Assembly: GCA_015258095.1 (NCBI GenBank)
Contig: JABZIV010000054.1
Span: 1 to 9,777 of the forward strand
DNA from: Lachnospiraceae bacterium
Lineage (GTDB): Bacteria; Bacillota; Clostridia; Lachnospirales; Lachnospiraceae
Reading direction: 5' to 3'
Length of the DNA stretch: 9,777 bases
The position numbers were made by a program, and so were the translations under genes. Below the pieces are notes generated by a model. It saw only the letters and a program-made list of their open reading frames with translations. It was not told the origin of the DNA and searched no databases. Of this stretch, positions 1 to 6,428 are shown in pieces (position 1 is the stretch's first letter; the number at the start of each line of letters is the position of its first letter).

Positions 1-1337
1 GAAAGGGCGGACAGTTCTTTTTCCAGACGTTCTACCTCCACTTGTTCTCTTTTGCTCTTCGCAGCACTCTTTAAATCCCGCAGACCCTCTTCCTGATGAA
101 CGATTTTCTCCCGCCTTAATCCCCGGTAAGGTTTCGATAGAATCTGTATCAAATCCATACTTCTTTCCGGATTCTCCGCAAGACGAAGGTAAGCAAGCAA
201 ATCCTTTCCAATAAAGTGCTGAAAAACATTCCGTACCGACTCCTCCATAACGATGGGAATCCCCTCTTCCATGAAAAGGGGAAGTAAGGGCGGAATCTGA
301 TTCTTACTCCGAACCAGCAGGGCAAGTTCTTCCGGAGGGCAACCTCTCTCCAGACTTTCTTTCACGTGCTTTAGAAGAAGCCTTCCTTCTTCCATCGCAT
401 TTTCCACCAGATAGTACTTTGCTGTCCCTCCGCTTCCCTTTCTTCCCACAAAAGACTTCTTAAAGCGTACCTTATTCTTCGCAATAAGTCTTCCCGACAG
501 GGCAACGATTTCTTCCTTTGAACGAAAGTTATCCTTTAAAAAAATTTTTTCACAATCCGGAAAATCTTCCGTAAAGCGAAAGAGAATCCCGGGACTTGCC
601 CCGCGAAAGCCATAAATACTCTGATCCTCATCTCCCACTACAAAAATCCCCTCCGCTCTTTCGGAGAGGGCATGAATAATCGCATACTGAATCAGGGAGA
701 GATCCTGAAACTCGTCCACGAGAATATGCCGATAGCGCATCTTCCATCTCTCGGAAATCTCTGTTCCTTTCTGTAACTCCTTCAGAACTTCGAGCAGTAA
801 GTCCTCAAAATCCAGTTTTCTTCTTTGCTCCCGAATGGCCTCATAATAGCGGTACAAAGATAGAAAATCCTCATTTTTCTCCTCCCGGAGAAAGGAAAGA
901 CGTTCCGCTTCCGTAATGGATTTAAAGTAAGCAATCTGATTACAATAATTGGAGAGCATCTCTTCTATTTCTTCTCTCTGGATCCCCTTTTCGAGAAAAT
1001 AGGAACTAATCCAATCCATCTTCTCATAAAGCGTTGCGAGACTTTCCTTTCCGATACCTCTTTCTTCCCGCAGCAGACCGAGACAGAGCGCATGAATCGT
1101 CGAAAAATGAGGCATCTCTCCGTTTCCGCTCTTTTTTTGAAAGCGTTTCTCCATCTCCCTGCTGGACGCTCTGGTAAAGGAAAGAAGCAGGCAGGACGCG
1201 GCGGAAACCCCGGAACCCAGAAGATAGAGCAGGCGTTCCGTCAGAACAGTGGTTTTTCCTGAACCCGGTCCCGCAATCACAAGCACCGCTCTTTTTGCAG
1301 ACGATATTGCTTTTTCCTGTTCTCCGGTAAACCCCAT
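1..1337 (-). CDS. UvrD/PcrA-type SF1 ATP-dependent DNA helicase (C-terminus off the left edge)
   Basis: Reading the minus strand from ATG at 1337 gives 445 uninterrupted codons to the window edge. Visible superfamily 1A motifs are a Q-motif glutamine (Q7), Walker A AGPGSGKTT (22-30), motif Ia SFTRASSREM (53-62), FSTIHALC (78-85), DFEDLL (176-181), Walker B VDEFQD (207-212), motif III GDEDQSIYGFRGA (235-247) and motif IV NFRS (270-273). Motifs V and VI would lie beyond the edge. Known family role: 3'-5' DNA unwinding coupled to ATP hydrolysis in repair or replication restart. The start is secure because the only upstream in-frame codons before a stop (TAA at 1374-1376) contain no start, and a purine-rich AAGGAGAGGAAGG precedes it. 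The motif Ia wording FTRA-S-EM differs from classical PcrA (FTNKAA-EM), so it may be one of the shorter clostridial UvrD-like helicases rather than PcrA itself. The class call is firm; the exact orthologue is not. Confidence 0.93.
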   Translation of the reverse strand, partial: MGFTGEQEKAISSAKRAVLVIAGPGSGKTTVLTERLLYLLGSGVSAASCLLLSFTRASSREMEKRFQKKSGNGEMPHFSTIHALCLGLLREERGIGKESLATLYEKMDWISSYFLEKGIQREEIEEMLSNYCNQIAYFKSITEAERLSFLREEKNEDFLSLYRYYEAIREQRRKLDFEDLLLEVLKELQKGTEISERWKMRYRHILVDEFQDLSLIQYAIIHALSERAEGIFVVGDEDQSIYGFRGASPGILFRFTEDFPDCEKIFLKDNFRSKEEIVALSGRLIAKNKVRFKKSFVGRKGSGGTAKYYLVENAMEEGRLLLKHVKESLERGCPPEELALLVRSKNQIPPLLPLFMEEGIPIVMEESVRNVFQHFIGKDLLAYLRLAENPERSMDLIQILSKPYRGLRREKIVHQEEGLRDLKSAAKSKREQVEVERLEKELSAL

Positions 1338-1381
1338 CTTCTTACCCTTCCTCTCCTTCCTTCCGTTATCTTTTTATTCTG

Positions 1382-1430
1382 TTATCCGCTTCATTCTGTT
1401 CTCTTTCCTTCTTTTATCCGCTTCGTTCCG
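1382..1430. repeat. Short direct repeat, 17 nt, 32-bp period
   Basis: TTATCCGCTTCATTCTG (1382-1398) recurs as TTATCCGCTTCGTTCCG (1414-1430) with two mismatches, and a third partial copy ATCCGCTG lies at 1433-1440. It is in the 5' leader region of the minus-strand helicase. It could be a regulator-binding site or chance in pyrimidine-rich DNA; no function can be assigned from sequence. Confidence 0.5.
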
Positions 1431-1470
1431 ACATCCGCTGAAATCCAAAAAAGAAACCGTTCTGTTTCGC

Positions 1471-1476
1471 ATTATA
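1471..1476 (-). promoter_or_regulatory. Possible -10 box (TATAAT) for the helicase gene
   Basis: The minus strand reads GTATTATAATGCG here, a consensus TATAAT about 130 nt upstream of the helicase ATG and just beyond the T-run of the preceding terminator. No convincing -35 is present at 16-18 bp (the best is TGGAAT, 3 of 6), and there is no proper TGn extension. It is a tentative call. Confidence 0.3.
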
Positions 1477-1480
1477 ATAC

Positions 1481-1516
1481 AAAAAAAGCGCCTATTCCAT
1501 ATCCTGAAATAGACGC
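1481..1516 (-). terminator. Intrinsic terminator of the 3D-domain gene pair
   Basis: On the minus strand GCGTCTATT (1516-1508) pairs with AATAGGCGC (1496-1488): nine pairs including one G-U, with an 11-nt loop, followed directly by seven T residues (1487-1481). It starts 15 nt after the stop codon of the downstream 3D-domain gene and precedes the helicase gene, so the helicase is probably transcribed separately. Confidence 0.8.
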
Positions 1517-1531
1517 AAAACAGCTTTAGAA

Positions 1532-2059
1532 CTAAGCGATGCGGTACACTTCCGTATAATAAAGCGTCTGATGGGCAATCCGTGATTGATCGAAAAAAAT
1601 ATCAATATGCTTGTTCTTCACGGCTCCGCCGACATCTTCCGCAATATACTCCTGTCCGTTAATCAGAAGATGGGTTCCGAGCGGAATAACCCTCGGATCA
1701 ACTGCTACCGTCCGACCGGACACCGCCACTCTTCCGGATGCAGTCCTCTTTCCAAAACCCTCTGAACACTTTCGACAGGGACAATACCCGGTGATTTTAA
1801 AAGTACCGAGAGGGATAAGAGAAGTACTTCCTCTCCCACTTTCCAAGGCAAACGGATCCTTCTCCAAAACTTCCGCATCCGCCTGTTTCTCGGACTCCGT
1901 CTTCTCTCCTTTATCCTCTGAGATATAAAGCACATCTCCCAGAGAATCGCTTTGATAAGTTCCTATAATACTTTCCGCACGTACAGCCTTCAGGGAAAAC
2001 AGAGAACACACGCAAAAAACGGTCCATGCAAAAAGAATATTCTTTTTTTCAATGTACAA
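1532..2059 (-). CDS. Secreted 3D-domain protein, paralogue A (cysteine-containing, TTG start)
   Basis: A 175-residue protein with an N-terminal signal peptide (basic start EKK, hydrophobic core about 9-24, likely cleavage after VRA) and an acidic, probably disordered linker (35-80). The C-terminal 3D domain (about 85-175) carries the three conserved aspartates in TVAVDP (D121), AEDVGG (D142) and HIDIFF (D153), plus GYCPCRKCSEGFGKRTASG (91-109) with C93, C95 and C98. The 3D domain is the double-psi barrel core shared with MltA lytic transglycosylases and Rpf/YabE/YocH-type cell-wall proteins, so an extracytoplasmic peptidoglycan role is likely, though catalysis is inferred. The only usable start is TTG at 2059, with GAGG 8 nt upstream; there is no internal ATG. 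It follows paralogue B by 42 nt in the same frame and is probably co-transcribed and translationally coupled. An intrinsic terminator follows. Confidence 0.88.
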   Translation of the reverse strand: MYIEKKNILFAWTVFCVCSLFSLKAVRAESIIGTYQSDSLGDVLYISEDKGEKTESEKQADAEVLEKDPFALESGRGSTSLIPLGTFKITGYCPCRKCSEGFGKRTASGRVAVSGRTVAVDPRVIPLGTHLLINGQEYIAEDVGGAVKNKHIDIFFDQSRIAHQTLYYTEVYRIA

Positions 2060-2067
2060 AATAAAAA

Positions 2068-2071
2068 CCTC
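2068..2071 (-). promoter_or_regulatory. Ribosome binding site supporting the TTG start
   Basis: The minus strand reads GTGAGG followed by TTTTTATT and TTG. The GAGG core lies 8 nt before TTG 2059. No ATG or GTG occurs in frame between the preceding TAG (2104-2102) and this TTG, and the hydrophobic signal peptide starts right after it. Confidence 0.6.
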
Positions 2072-2101
2072 ACTTCTGCCGTAGCTTCTTATTTCCGCAT
2101 T

Positions 2102-2578
2102 CTATCGCTTTGGCAATGCTACAAACACTTCACTGTATACTCTTCCGGACTTGGTAAGATTCTTCGCTTCTTCCATCGTGGAAAAGTAAATATCAATCAT
2201 CTTTCCTTTTACGGCAGAACCGATATCTTCCACGGTATACACCGTATCTCCCACAAAAACCTTCGTTCCGAGGGGAAGTACCGTAAGGTCTGCTGCAATG
2301 GTGTGCTGTGCTTTCGTCGGCGCCCCGGAATAAGTCATGCCGTCTCCGCTGTAGCCAACGAGTTGAAAAACGCCCAGCGACTCGCCTTTTTCGTATTGTG
2401 TACTTTCTGTATTCGATTCGTCTGTTCCGGCACTCTCCGGATTCTCGGCATATTCAATGACTTCTCCCTTACTTTGTGCAGAAGCTTCGCCTTCCGCAAA
2501 AGCAGTTAAGGGAAAGGAGAAGATGACAAAAGCCAAGACAAAAAGCAGACTTAACTTTCCTTTTCCTGATTTAAACAT
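2102..2578 (-). CDS. Secreted 3D-domain protein, paralogue B (no cysteines)
   Basis: A 158-residue protein. Residues 1-28 form a clear signal peptide (KSGKGK, hydrophobic 9-24, cleavage site AFA/EG), followed by an acidic Ser/Thr/Glu-rich linker (30-67) and a C-terminal 3D domain (about 68-158). The three aspartates are D97 (AADLTVLPLGT), D118 (VEDIGSAVKGK) and D129 (IDIYF), aligning with those of paralogue A. The Cys-Pro-Cys-x-x-Cys stretch present in A is replaced here by GYSGDGMTYSG, so this copy cannot form the same disulphide or metal site. Expected role: peptidoglycan-associated or lytic-transglycosylase-like, extracellular; no catalytic activity can be proven from sequence. AGGAGGG sits 5 nt before ATG 2578, and an extended -10 promoter lies just upstream, so the pair can be expressed independently of holA. 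Confidence 0.88.
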   Translation of the reverse strand: MFKSGKGKLSLLFVLAFVIFSFPLTAFAEGEASAQSKGEVIEYAENPESAGTDESNTESTQYEKGESLGVFQLVGYSGDGMTYSGAPTKAQHTIAADLTVLPLGTKVFVGDTVYTVEDIGSAVKGKMIDIYFSTMEEAKNLTKSGRVYSEVFVALPKR

Positions 2579-2600
2579 AGATACCCTCCTTATTTTCTGG

Positions 2601-2609
2601 ATTCTAGCA
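2601..2609 (-). promoter_or_regulatory. Extended -10 promoter of the 3D-domain gene pair
   Basis: The minus strand reads TGC-TAGAAT (2609-2601), a TGn extended -10 with five of six consensus bases. It lies about 22 nt upstream of the ATG, with AGGAGGG (2590-2584) in between. The -35 region is weak, as is usual for extended -10 promoters. The leader would be short, about 15-20 nt. Confidence 0.5.
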
Positions 2610-2665
2610 CAAATTTTAAGGAAATACCTTTCATTTCTCTTACATCTCTCTAAATAGTTTCCCTT

Positions 2666-3709
2666 TTACAGAACACGCATTCCCGAAAAATAACGTTTTT
2701 CTTCCCCCGAAAGAAGAAGTTCCAATGCCGTTCGTTCTTCTAATTTTCCCTGCCGAATCTCCTCCTCCAGACGAAGCCAGGAATGTAGCAGGTTCTCCAG
2801 AGCCTGCACGGTATATCCCCTTGCTTCTCTTGTAAAGCGGGAAACCCGCCAAGGTTCCATGGACAGTGCTGCCGCGATATCCCGCTCGCTCTGTCCTTCC
2901 GTAAGTCGCTCCCGAACGAGCAGGAGCTTCGTCAGATTATTCTTCATCATATTTCGAATCTTGGAAGGACTTTCCTCTAATTGCAAGAGGTCTGCATAAT
3001 AGCGGAAGAGTTTCTCCCTGTTTCCATTGCCCATCGCTTCAATTAAATCAAAAATCTTATCCTCCGGCAGTTTTTTTACAAGCAGTTCGACCGTTTCTTC
3101 CCGAATCTCCTCTTCCTCTCCGAGATAAGACAGAATCTTATTACACTCCGCTTCAATTCTGTACATACTGCTTCCGCTACGCTCCAGCAAGACGCGGAGC
3201 GCGGAATGGGTAATCTGTTTTTTTTCTTTTTTAAAAATCTGTAGGGCAAAGCGTTCCAGAAAGGCAGGGTCCTGCACGGTGCAGGGTAAAATCAGTCCCC
3301 TCTCTTTTACCGTCTTATAAAAAGCGCTTCGCTTATCTACCTTTTCCTCCAGAAAAAGGATCACTGTCGTCGCCGGACTTCTTTTCAGATAGGCAATAAA
3401 GTCTTCCGAAAGCTTCTTTCTTCCATTCAGTTTCTCATCAAACAGCAGGAGACGATAGTCCGCAAAAAACGGCAGTGTCTCTGCCAGATCAATCAACTTA
3501 TCCGTGTCGCCCACCTCTTCCACTTCCGTCAGATTGATTCCTTCATTCTCGGAAAAGGCTTTCACAAAGAGTTTCTTATAGTAGGATAGCAGATAGCGTT
3601 CTTCCCCGTAGAGCAGATAGAGAGGGTGAAATTCTCCTTTTTTTAATTCTTCCGAAAGAAGCTTCTGCGTTTTTACAAACTCCTCTCTTTCCGCCTTTTT
3701 CGTATCCAT
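2666..3709 (-). CDS. holA: DNA polymerase III subunit delta (clamp loader)
   Basis: A 347-residue protein matching HolA length. Hallmarks are PLYLLYGEERYLLSYY (29-44), the ETLPFFADYRLLLFDEK block (77-93) of the first domain, and LPEDKIFDLIEAMGNGNREK in the lid region. A helical C-terminal collar domain follows (KIRNMMKNNLTKLLLVRERL, then RFTREARGYTVQALENLL). Known role: delta binds and opens the beta sliding clamp as part of the DnaX clamp loader; delta itself lacks a functional ATP site, consistent with no Walker A here. An upstream in-frame ATG at 3781 would add 24 residues. I chose ATG 3709 because AAGGAG lies 5 nt before it, the family starts near here, and the longer version would overlap the divergent hemW start. 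It is followed after 87 nt by the 3D-domain genes with their own promoter; no terminator is evident between. Confidence 0.93.
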   Translation of the reverse strand: MDTKKAEREEFVKTQKLLSEELKKGEFHPLYLLYGEERYLLSYYKKLFVKAFSENEGINLTEVEEVGDTDKLIDLAETLPFFADYRLLLFDEKLNGRKKLSEDFIAYLKRSPATTVILFLEEKVDKRSAFYKTVKERGLILPCTVQDPAFLERFALQIFKKEKKQITHSALRVLLERSGSSMYRIEAECNKILSYLGEEEEIREETVELLVKKLPEDKIFDLIEAMGNGNREKLFRYYADLLQLEESPSKIRNMMKNNLTKLLLVRERLTEGQSERDIAAALSMEPWRVSRFTREARGYTVQALENLLHSWLRLEEEIRQGKLEERTALELLLSGEEKRYFSGMRVL

Positions 3710-3714
3710 TGGCA

Positions 3715-3720
3715 CTCCTT
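3715..3720 (-). promoter_or_regulatory. Ribosome binding site fixing the holA start
   Basis: The minus strand reads AAGGAG, then 5 nt, then ATG at 3709. This strong site decides against the in-frame ATG at 3781, which would extend the protein with an atypical hydrophobic leader. Confidence 0.75.
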
Positions 3721-3758
3721 GCTGAATCAAATACACTATGCTAAAGTGAGAAAAAAAG

Positions 3759-3765
3759 AAAAGGA
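3759..3765 (+). promoter_or_regulatory. Ribosome binding site fixing the hemW start
   Basis: AAAAGGA lies 7 nt before ATG 3773. The next in-frame ATG (3794) has only an A/T tract upstream, and the more upstream start at 3719 would overlap the holA ribosome binding site, so 3773 is preferred. Confidence 0.65.
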
Positions 3766-3772
3766 CTTTCTC

Positions 3773-5011
3773 ATGGATCAATACAAAAAAATCATGGATT
3801 CTCTCGAGAAACTGGAGAAAAAGCCACTTGCATTATATATACACATCCCTTTTTGCGCAAGAAAGTGCGCCTACTGTGACTTCCTCTCCTTTCCCTCTAC
3901 AGATGAAAAAGAGCGTGCCTATATGGAACAGCTCCGAAGGGAGCTCACCTTCCGTGCAGGAAAGCCGGATGCGGCAAATCGGGAAGACCCCCTCTATCTC
4001 CTCCATTCCCACTATGAGGTCGTCTCTGTCTTCTTTGGCGGGGGAACGCCCAGCCTCGTCCCTTTCTCCGAAATCAAAAAAACCATGGATACGATCCATG
4101 CTCTCTATCCGCTCAGAAAGGATGCGGAAATCACCATTGAATGTAATCCGAGTTCTACCATGAAACTGGCGCTCGACTGCTATCAAAGAGCCGGCATTAA
4201 CCGCATTTCCTTCGGACTGCAAAGCACAAATGACAAAGAACTGGAAGCTCTCGGACGAACGCATCGCTATCATGACTTTCTGAAAGCTTACCAGGATGCC
4301 CGCTTAAGCGGCTTCAAGAACGTGAACATTGACTTAATGAACGGAATTCCTCTGCAAACAGTGGAATCGTATCGGCGCAGTCTGAAAAACATCAGTCTGC
4401 TCCGTCCGGAGCACCTCTCCGTTTATAATCTGATTGTGGAACCCGGCACACGATTCTACCGTTTGCAGGAAGAGGGAAAGCTTCCCCTCCCGACTGAAGA
4501 GGAACTCCTGCAAATGGATCAATTGACGCTGGAGTGGACTGAAAAGATGGGGATGAAGCGCTATGAAATCAGTAATTATGCGAAAGAAGGCTTTGCTTCC
4601 ATCCATAACTATAATTACTGGTCCGATGTCGATTACCTCGGTTTTGGACTCGGCGCCGCCTCCTATTTTCAAAATTGTCGCTGGAAGAACATCTCCTCCT
4701 TCCGGCAATACATGGAAGTTCCTTTTTCCAATGCGCAAGAAAGCAATACGGAACAGCTTCTTACGGAAGAACGCCATTCGCTCTCCAAAGAAGAGCAGAT
4801 GGAAGAATTCTTCATTCTGGGACTGCGCCGTACGGAAGGAATCTCCGAGATGGACTTCGTACGGAAATTCTCCGTCGACATCCAAAAACTCTACGGCACA
4901 GTCCTGAAGCAGTTAGTAGCGGAAGGCTACCTCGTCCATAAGGACTCCCGCTATTTCTTCACAAAAGAGGGACTGGACCTCTCCAATCAGCTCTTACTGC
5001 GGTTTTTATAA
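3773..5011 (+). CDS. hemW: HemW-type radical SAM protein (haem chaperone, formerly oxygen-independent coproporphyrinogen oxidase-like)
   Basis: A 412-residue protein, usual for HemW. Near the N-terminus LYIHIPFCARKCAYCDF carries the radical SAM cluster CxxxCxxC (C28, C32, C35). The residue two after the last cysteine is phenylalanine, as in HemW, rather than the fourth cysteine typical of HemN. FFGGGTPS (88-94) is the SAM-binding GGE-like motif, IECNPSS and RISFGLQS follow, and VNIDLMNGIPLQT and YEISNYAKEG are HemW signatures. The C-terminal part (about 345-412) is the winged-helix-like HemW domain. Known role: binds haem and delivers it to apoproteins using a 4Fe-4S cluster; it is not a true coproporphyrinogen dehydrogenase. 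It is divergent from holA with 63 bp between starts, and convergent with the aminotransferase gene. hemW often lies downstream of lepA in Bacillota; here it is about 2.6 kb away and in the opposite orientation. Confidence 0.93.
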   Translation: MDQYKKIMDSLEKLEKKPLALYIHIPFCARKCAYCDFLSFPSTDEKERAYMEQLRRELTFRAGKPDAANREDPLYLLHSHYEVVSVFFGGGTPSLVPFSEIKKTMDTIHALYPLRKDAEITIECNPSSTMKLALDCYQRAGINRISFGLQSTNDKELEALGRTHRYHDFLKAYQDARLSGFKNVNIDLMNGIPLQTVESYRRSLKNISLLRPEHLSVYNLIVEPGTRFYRLQEEGKLPLPTEEELLQMDQLTLEWTEKMGMKRYEISNYAKEGFASIHNYNYWSDVDYLGFGLGAASYFQNCRWKNISSFRQYMEVPFSNAQESNTEQLLTEERHSLSKEEQMEEFFILGLRRTEGISEMDFVRKFSVDIQKLYGTVLKQLVAEGYLVHKDSRYFFTKEGLDLSNQLLLRFL

Positions 5012-5020
5012 AATCTTGAT

Positions 5021-5079
5021 AAAATGAGTTTGATTCATTTTGCGGACAGGAGAATCAAACAATCACCTCATAATTTTTT
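5021..5079. terminator. Probable terminator between convergent hemW and aminotransferase genes
   Basis: GTTTGATTC (5028-5036) and GAATCAAAC (5052-5060) form a perfect 9-bp stem with a 15-nt loop. ATGAG (5024-5028) can instead or additionally pair with CTCAT (5067-5071), followed by six T (5074-5079) on the plus strand. The outer AAAATCTT (5009-5016) also matches AAGATTTT (5082-5089). The T-run overlaps the stop codon of the minus-strand gene. It fits a plus-strand terminator; minus-strand function is weaker, with only TCATTTTATC after the stem. Confidence 0.55.
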
Positions 5080-6100
5080 ATAAGATTTTTCTAATCCAGC
5101 CTTCCGGCGCCGGAATCTCTCCATTCTGAATTCCGGAGAGCGTTTCATACAGCTTCGCCGTAATCTTTCCCGGTTTCTCCATTCCGCTCGGGAAAAGGAT
5201 TTCCCGATCATGGTCTACAATCTTTCCTACCGGAGAAATCACCGCTGCGGTCCCGCACAAACCGCATTCCATAAAATCCGGAACTTCCACGAAGCGCACC
5301 TGTCTCTCCAATACCGGAATATGGAGCATCTCTTTCGCAACGTAAATCAGAGATTTTCGGGTAATGGAGGGTAGAATCGAATCCGACTTCGGTACAACGA
5401 GCTGTCCTTCCCGATCCACAAAGAGAATATTGGCGCCGCCGGTTTCCTCCACAAATTCCCTTTTTGCGGCATCCAAATAAACATTTTCCGTATAGCCTGC
5501 ACGACGCGCAATTTCATGGGAATGTAGACTCATGGCATAGTTCAAGCCCGCCTTAATTGCGCCCGTTCCATGCGGTGCAGCGCGGTCAAAATTGGAGACC
5601 ATGAGCGCAATCGGCGTCGCTCCACCCTTAAAATACGGTCCTACCGGTGTCGTAAAGATACGGAACTGGTATTCTTCTGCCGGCTGCACTCCGATGACAA
5701 TGCCCGAGGCAAAAAGGTACGGTCGAATATAAAGACTGGCTCCCGTTCCATAAGGCGGCACGGAATCCGCATTTGCCCGAACCACTTCATCCAGGGCGGA
5801 TAAAAAGCGCTCTACCGGAAAACCGGGCATCTCCAGGAAGGCGGCAGATTGAAACATTCTCTCGGCATTCAAGTCCGGACGAAAGCAGACAATCGAGCCG
5901 TCTTTCCAGCGGTACGCCTTCATTCCCTCAAACACCTGCTGACAATACTGCAAAATACCTGCCGATTCATTTAACACCACATTGCTGTCTTCACTTAAAC
6001 ATCCCTTATCCCAAGCGCCGTTCCGATAATTCGATACATACCGTTTCTCCGGTACATGATAAGCAAATCCAAGATGTGCATAATCCAATTTCTCTGCCAT
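5078..6100 (-). CDS. ilvE: Branched-chain amino acid aminotransferase
   Basis: A 340-residue fold-type IV PLP enzyme of the long (BCAT type II-like) bacterial group. The PLP lysine is K183 in HGTGAIKAGLNYAMSL (177-192), and the cofactor-anchoring glutamate lies in EFVEETGGANILFV (215-228). The substrate-loop block is SLYIRPYLFASG (122-133), with QQVFEGMKAYRWKDG (54-68) and CGLCGTAAVISPVG near the C-terminus; all are family signatures. Known role: reversible transfer of the amino group between glutamate and the 2-oxo acids of leucine, isoleucine and valine, cytosolic. The ATG at 6100 is preceded by GGAGGAAAG. It is monocistronic as far as can be seen, since it faces hemW across a terminator and has its own promoter at 6148-6176 with a palindrome embedded in the spacer. 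No T-box motif is visible upstream, so regulation by a transcription factor is more likely than by tRNA sensing. Confidence 0.94.
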   Translation of the reverse strand: MAEKLDYAHLGFAYHVPEKRYVSNYRNGAWDKGCLSEDSNVVLNESAGILQYCQQVFEGMKAYRWKDGSIVCFRPDLNAERMFQSAAFLEMPGFPVERFLSALDEVVRANADSVPPYGTGASLYIRPYLFASGIVIGVQPAEEYQFRIFTTPVGPYFKGGATPIALMVSNFDRAAPHGTGAIKAGLNYAMSLHSHEIARRAGYTENVYLDAAKREFVEETGGANILFVDREGQLVVPKSDSILPSITRKSLIYVAKEMLHIPVLERQVRFVEVPDFMECGLCGTAAVISPVGKIVDHDREILFPSGMEKPGKITAKLYETLSGIQNGEIPAPEGWIRKIL

Positions 6101-6147
6101 TTCTTTCCTCCGCTTCCTAAAACGTGCTTCACTCCTTACGGAAAATT

Positions 6148-6176
6148 AGTATACCTTCCTTAAAGGAAGATTACCA
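6148..6176 (-). promoter_or_regulatory. Aminotransferase promoter
   Basis: On the minus strand TATACT (6153-6148) is a 5-of-6 -10 box. TGGTAA (6176-6171), 17 bp upstream, is a weak 3-of-6 -35. Expected transcription start is near 6141, giving a leader of about 40 nt. The poor -35 suggests activator dependence or regulation. Confidence 0.5.
6155..6169. promoter_or_regulatory. Palindromic operator candidate in the aminotransferase promoter spacer
   Basis: CTTCCTT-A-AAGGAAG is a perfect 15-nt palindrome with a single central base. It lies wholly between the -35 and -10 boxes of the minus-strand promoter, where a bound repressor would block RNA polymerase. The one-base loop makes an RNA hairpin unlikely, which favours a protein-binding site. 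The regulator is unknown. Confidence 0.5.
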
Positions 6177-6277
6177 GCAAATGCTTCTCCTTCTCCCTCT
6201 TTTTTAAGGCTGAGAAAATAATAAATACAGTCTTTTTTTAATTTTTGCGCAATAAGATTGTTTAAAATTTATTTTAC

Positions 6278-6305
6278 TTGTTTTCCAATTTTAAAGGTGT
6301 ATACT
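6278..6305 (+). promoter_or_regulatory. 3-hydroxyacyl-CoA dehydrogenase promoter
   Basis: TTGTTT (6278-6283), a 16-bp spacer and TATACT (6300-6305) form a reasonable sigma-A promoter. Transcription would start near 6312 and give a leader of about 117 nt containing the dyad at 6331-6361. Confidence 0.55.
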
Positions 6306-6330
6306 GAAATAACAATAATTCTTCTTATTT

Positions 6331-6361
6331 TATCTATTATAAAGTGAGATTATAGTAGATA
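6331..6361. repeat. 12-bp dyad in the dehydrogenase leader
   Basis: TATCTATTATAA (6331-6342) and TTATAGTAGATA (6350-6361) are inverted repeats around a 7-nt spacer, with a single T-G mismatch that is a G-U pair in RNA. No T-run follows, so it is not a terminator. It may be an operator downstream of the start site or a 5' stabilising hairpin. Confidence 0.6.
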
Positions 6362-6428
6362 GAAAAGATTGGTATCGCTAGTCAAAGAGGATTTCTCATA
6401 ATGCAAGACGCATAGAAGGAGGGTTTTT

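Larger units (their letters stand above)
6101..6428. other. Divergent intergenic control region
   Basis: A 328-bp AT-rich gap without a credible gene. It holds the minus-strand aminotransferase promoter with its spacer palindrome, the plus-strand dehydrogenase promoter, a 12-bp dyad and the two ribosome binding sites (6103-6111 minus; AAGGAGGG at about 6416-6423 plus). Positions 6181-6270 hold only A/T-rich runs; I see no T-box or riboswitch there. Confidence 0.7.

Noticed and set aside
1952..2509. 185-codon plus-strand open frame across the 3D-domain genes
   Set aside because: It is antisense to two well-supported secreted proteins and spans their intergenic gap, with no recognisable protein features.
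3719..3748. hemW promoter TTGCTG/TAAAGT
   Set aside because: Both hexamers are poor and the spacer is 18 bp. A divergent promoter pair must exist near here, but I cannot locate it with confidence.
3710..3781. 24-residue N-terminal extension of HolA from ATG 3781
   Set aside because: It overlaps the hemW start, adds an atypical hydrophobic stretch, and ignores the strong AAGGAG directly before ATG 3709.
3833..4273. 146-codon open frame on the minus strand inside hemW
   Set aside because: It lies wholly opposite the conserved radical SAM core of hemW and its translation shows no recognisable domain; it is a shadow frame.
4334..4885. 183-codon open frame on the minus strand inside hemW
   Set aside because: It is fully antisense to hemW, with no ribosome binding site of note and no domain; its length follows from hemW codon use.
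6101..6240. T-box leader for the aminotransferase gene
   Set aside because: I looked for an AGGGTGGNACCGCG-like T-box sequence and antiterminator on the minus strand and found none; the predicted leader is only about 40 nt.
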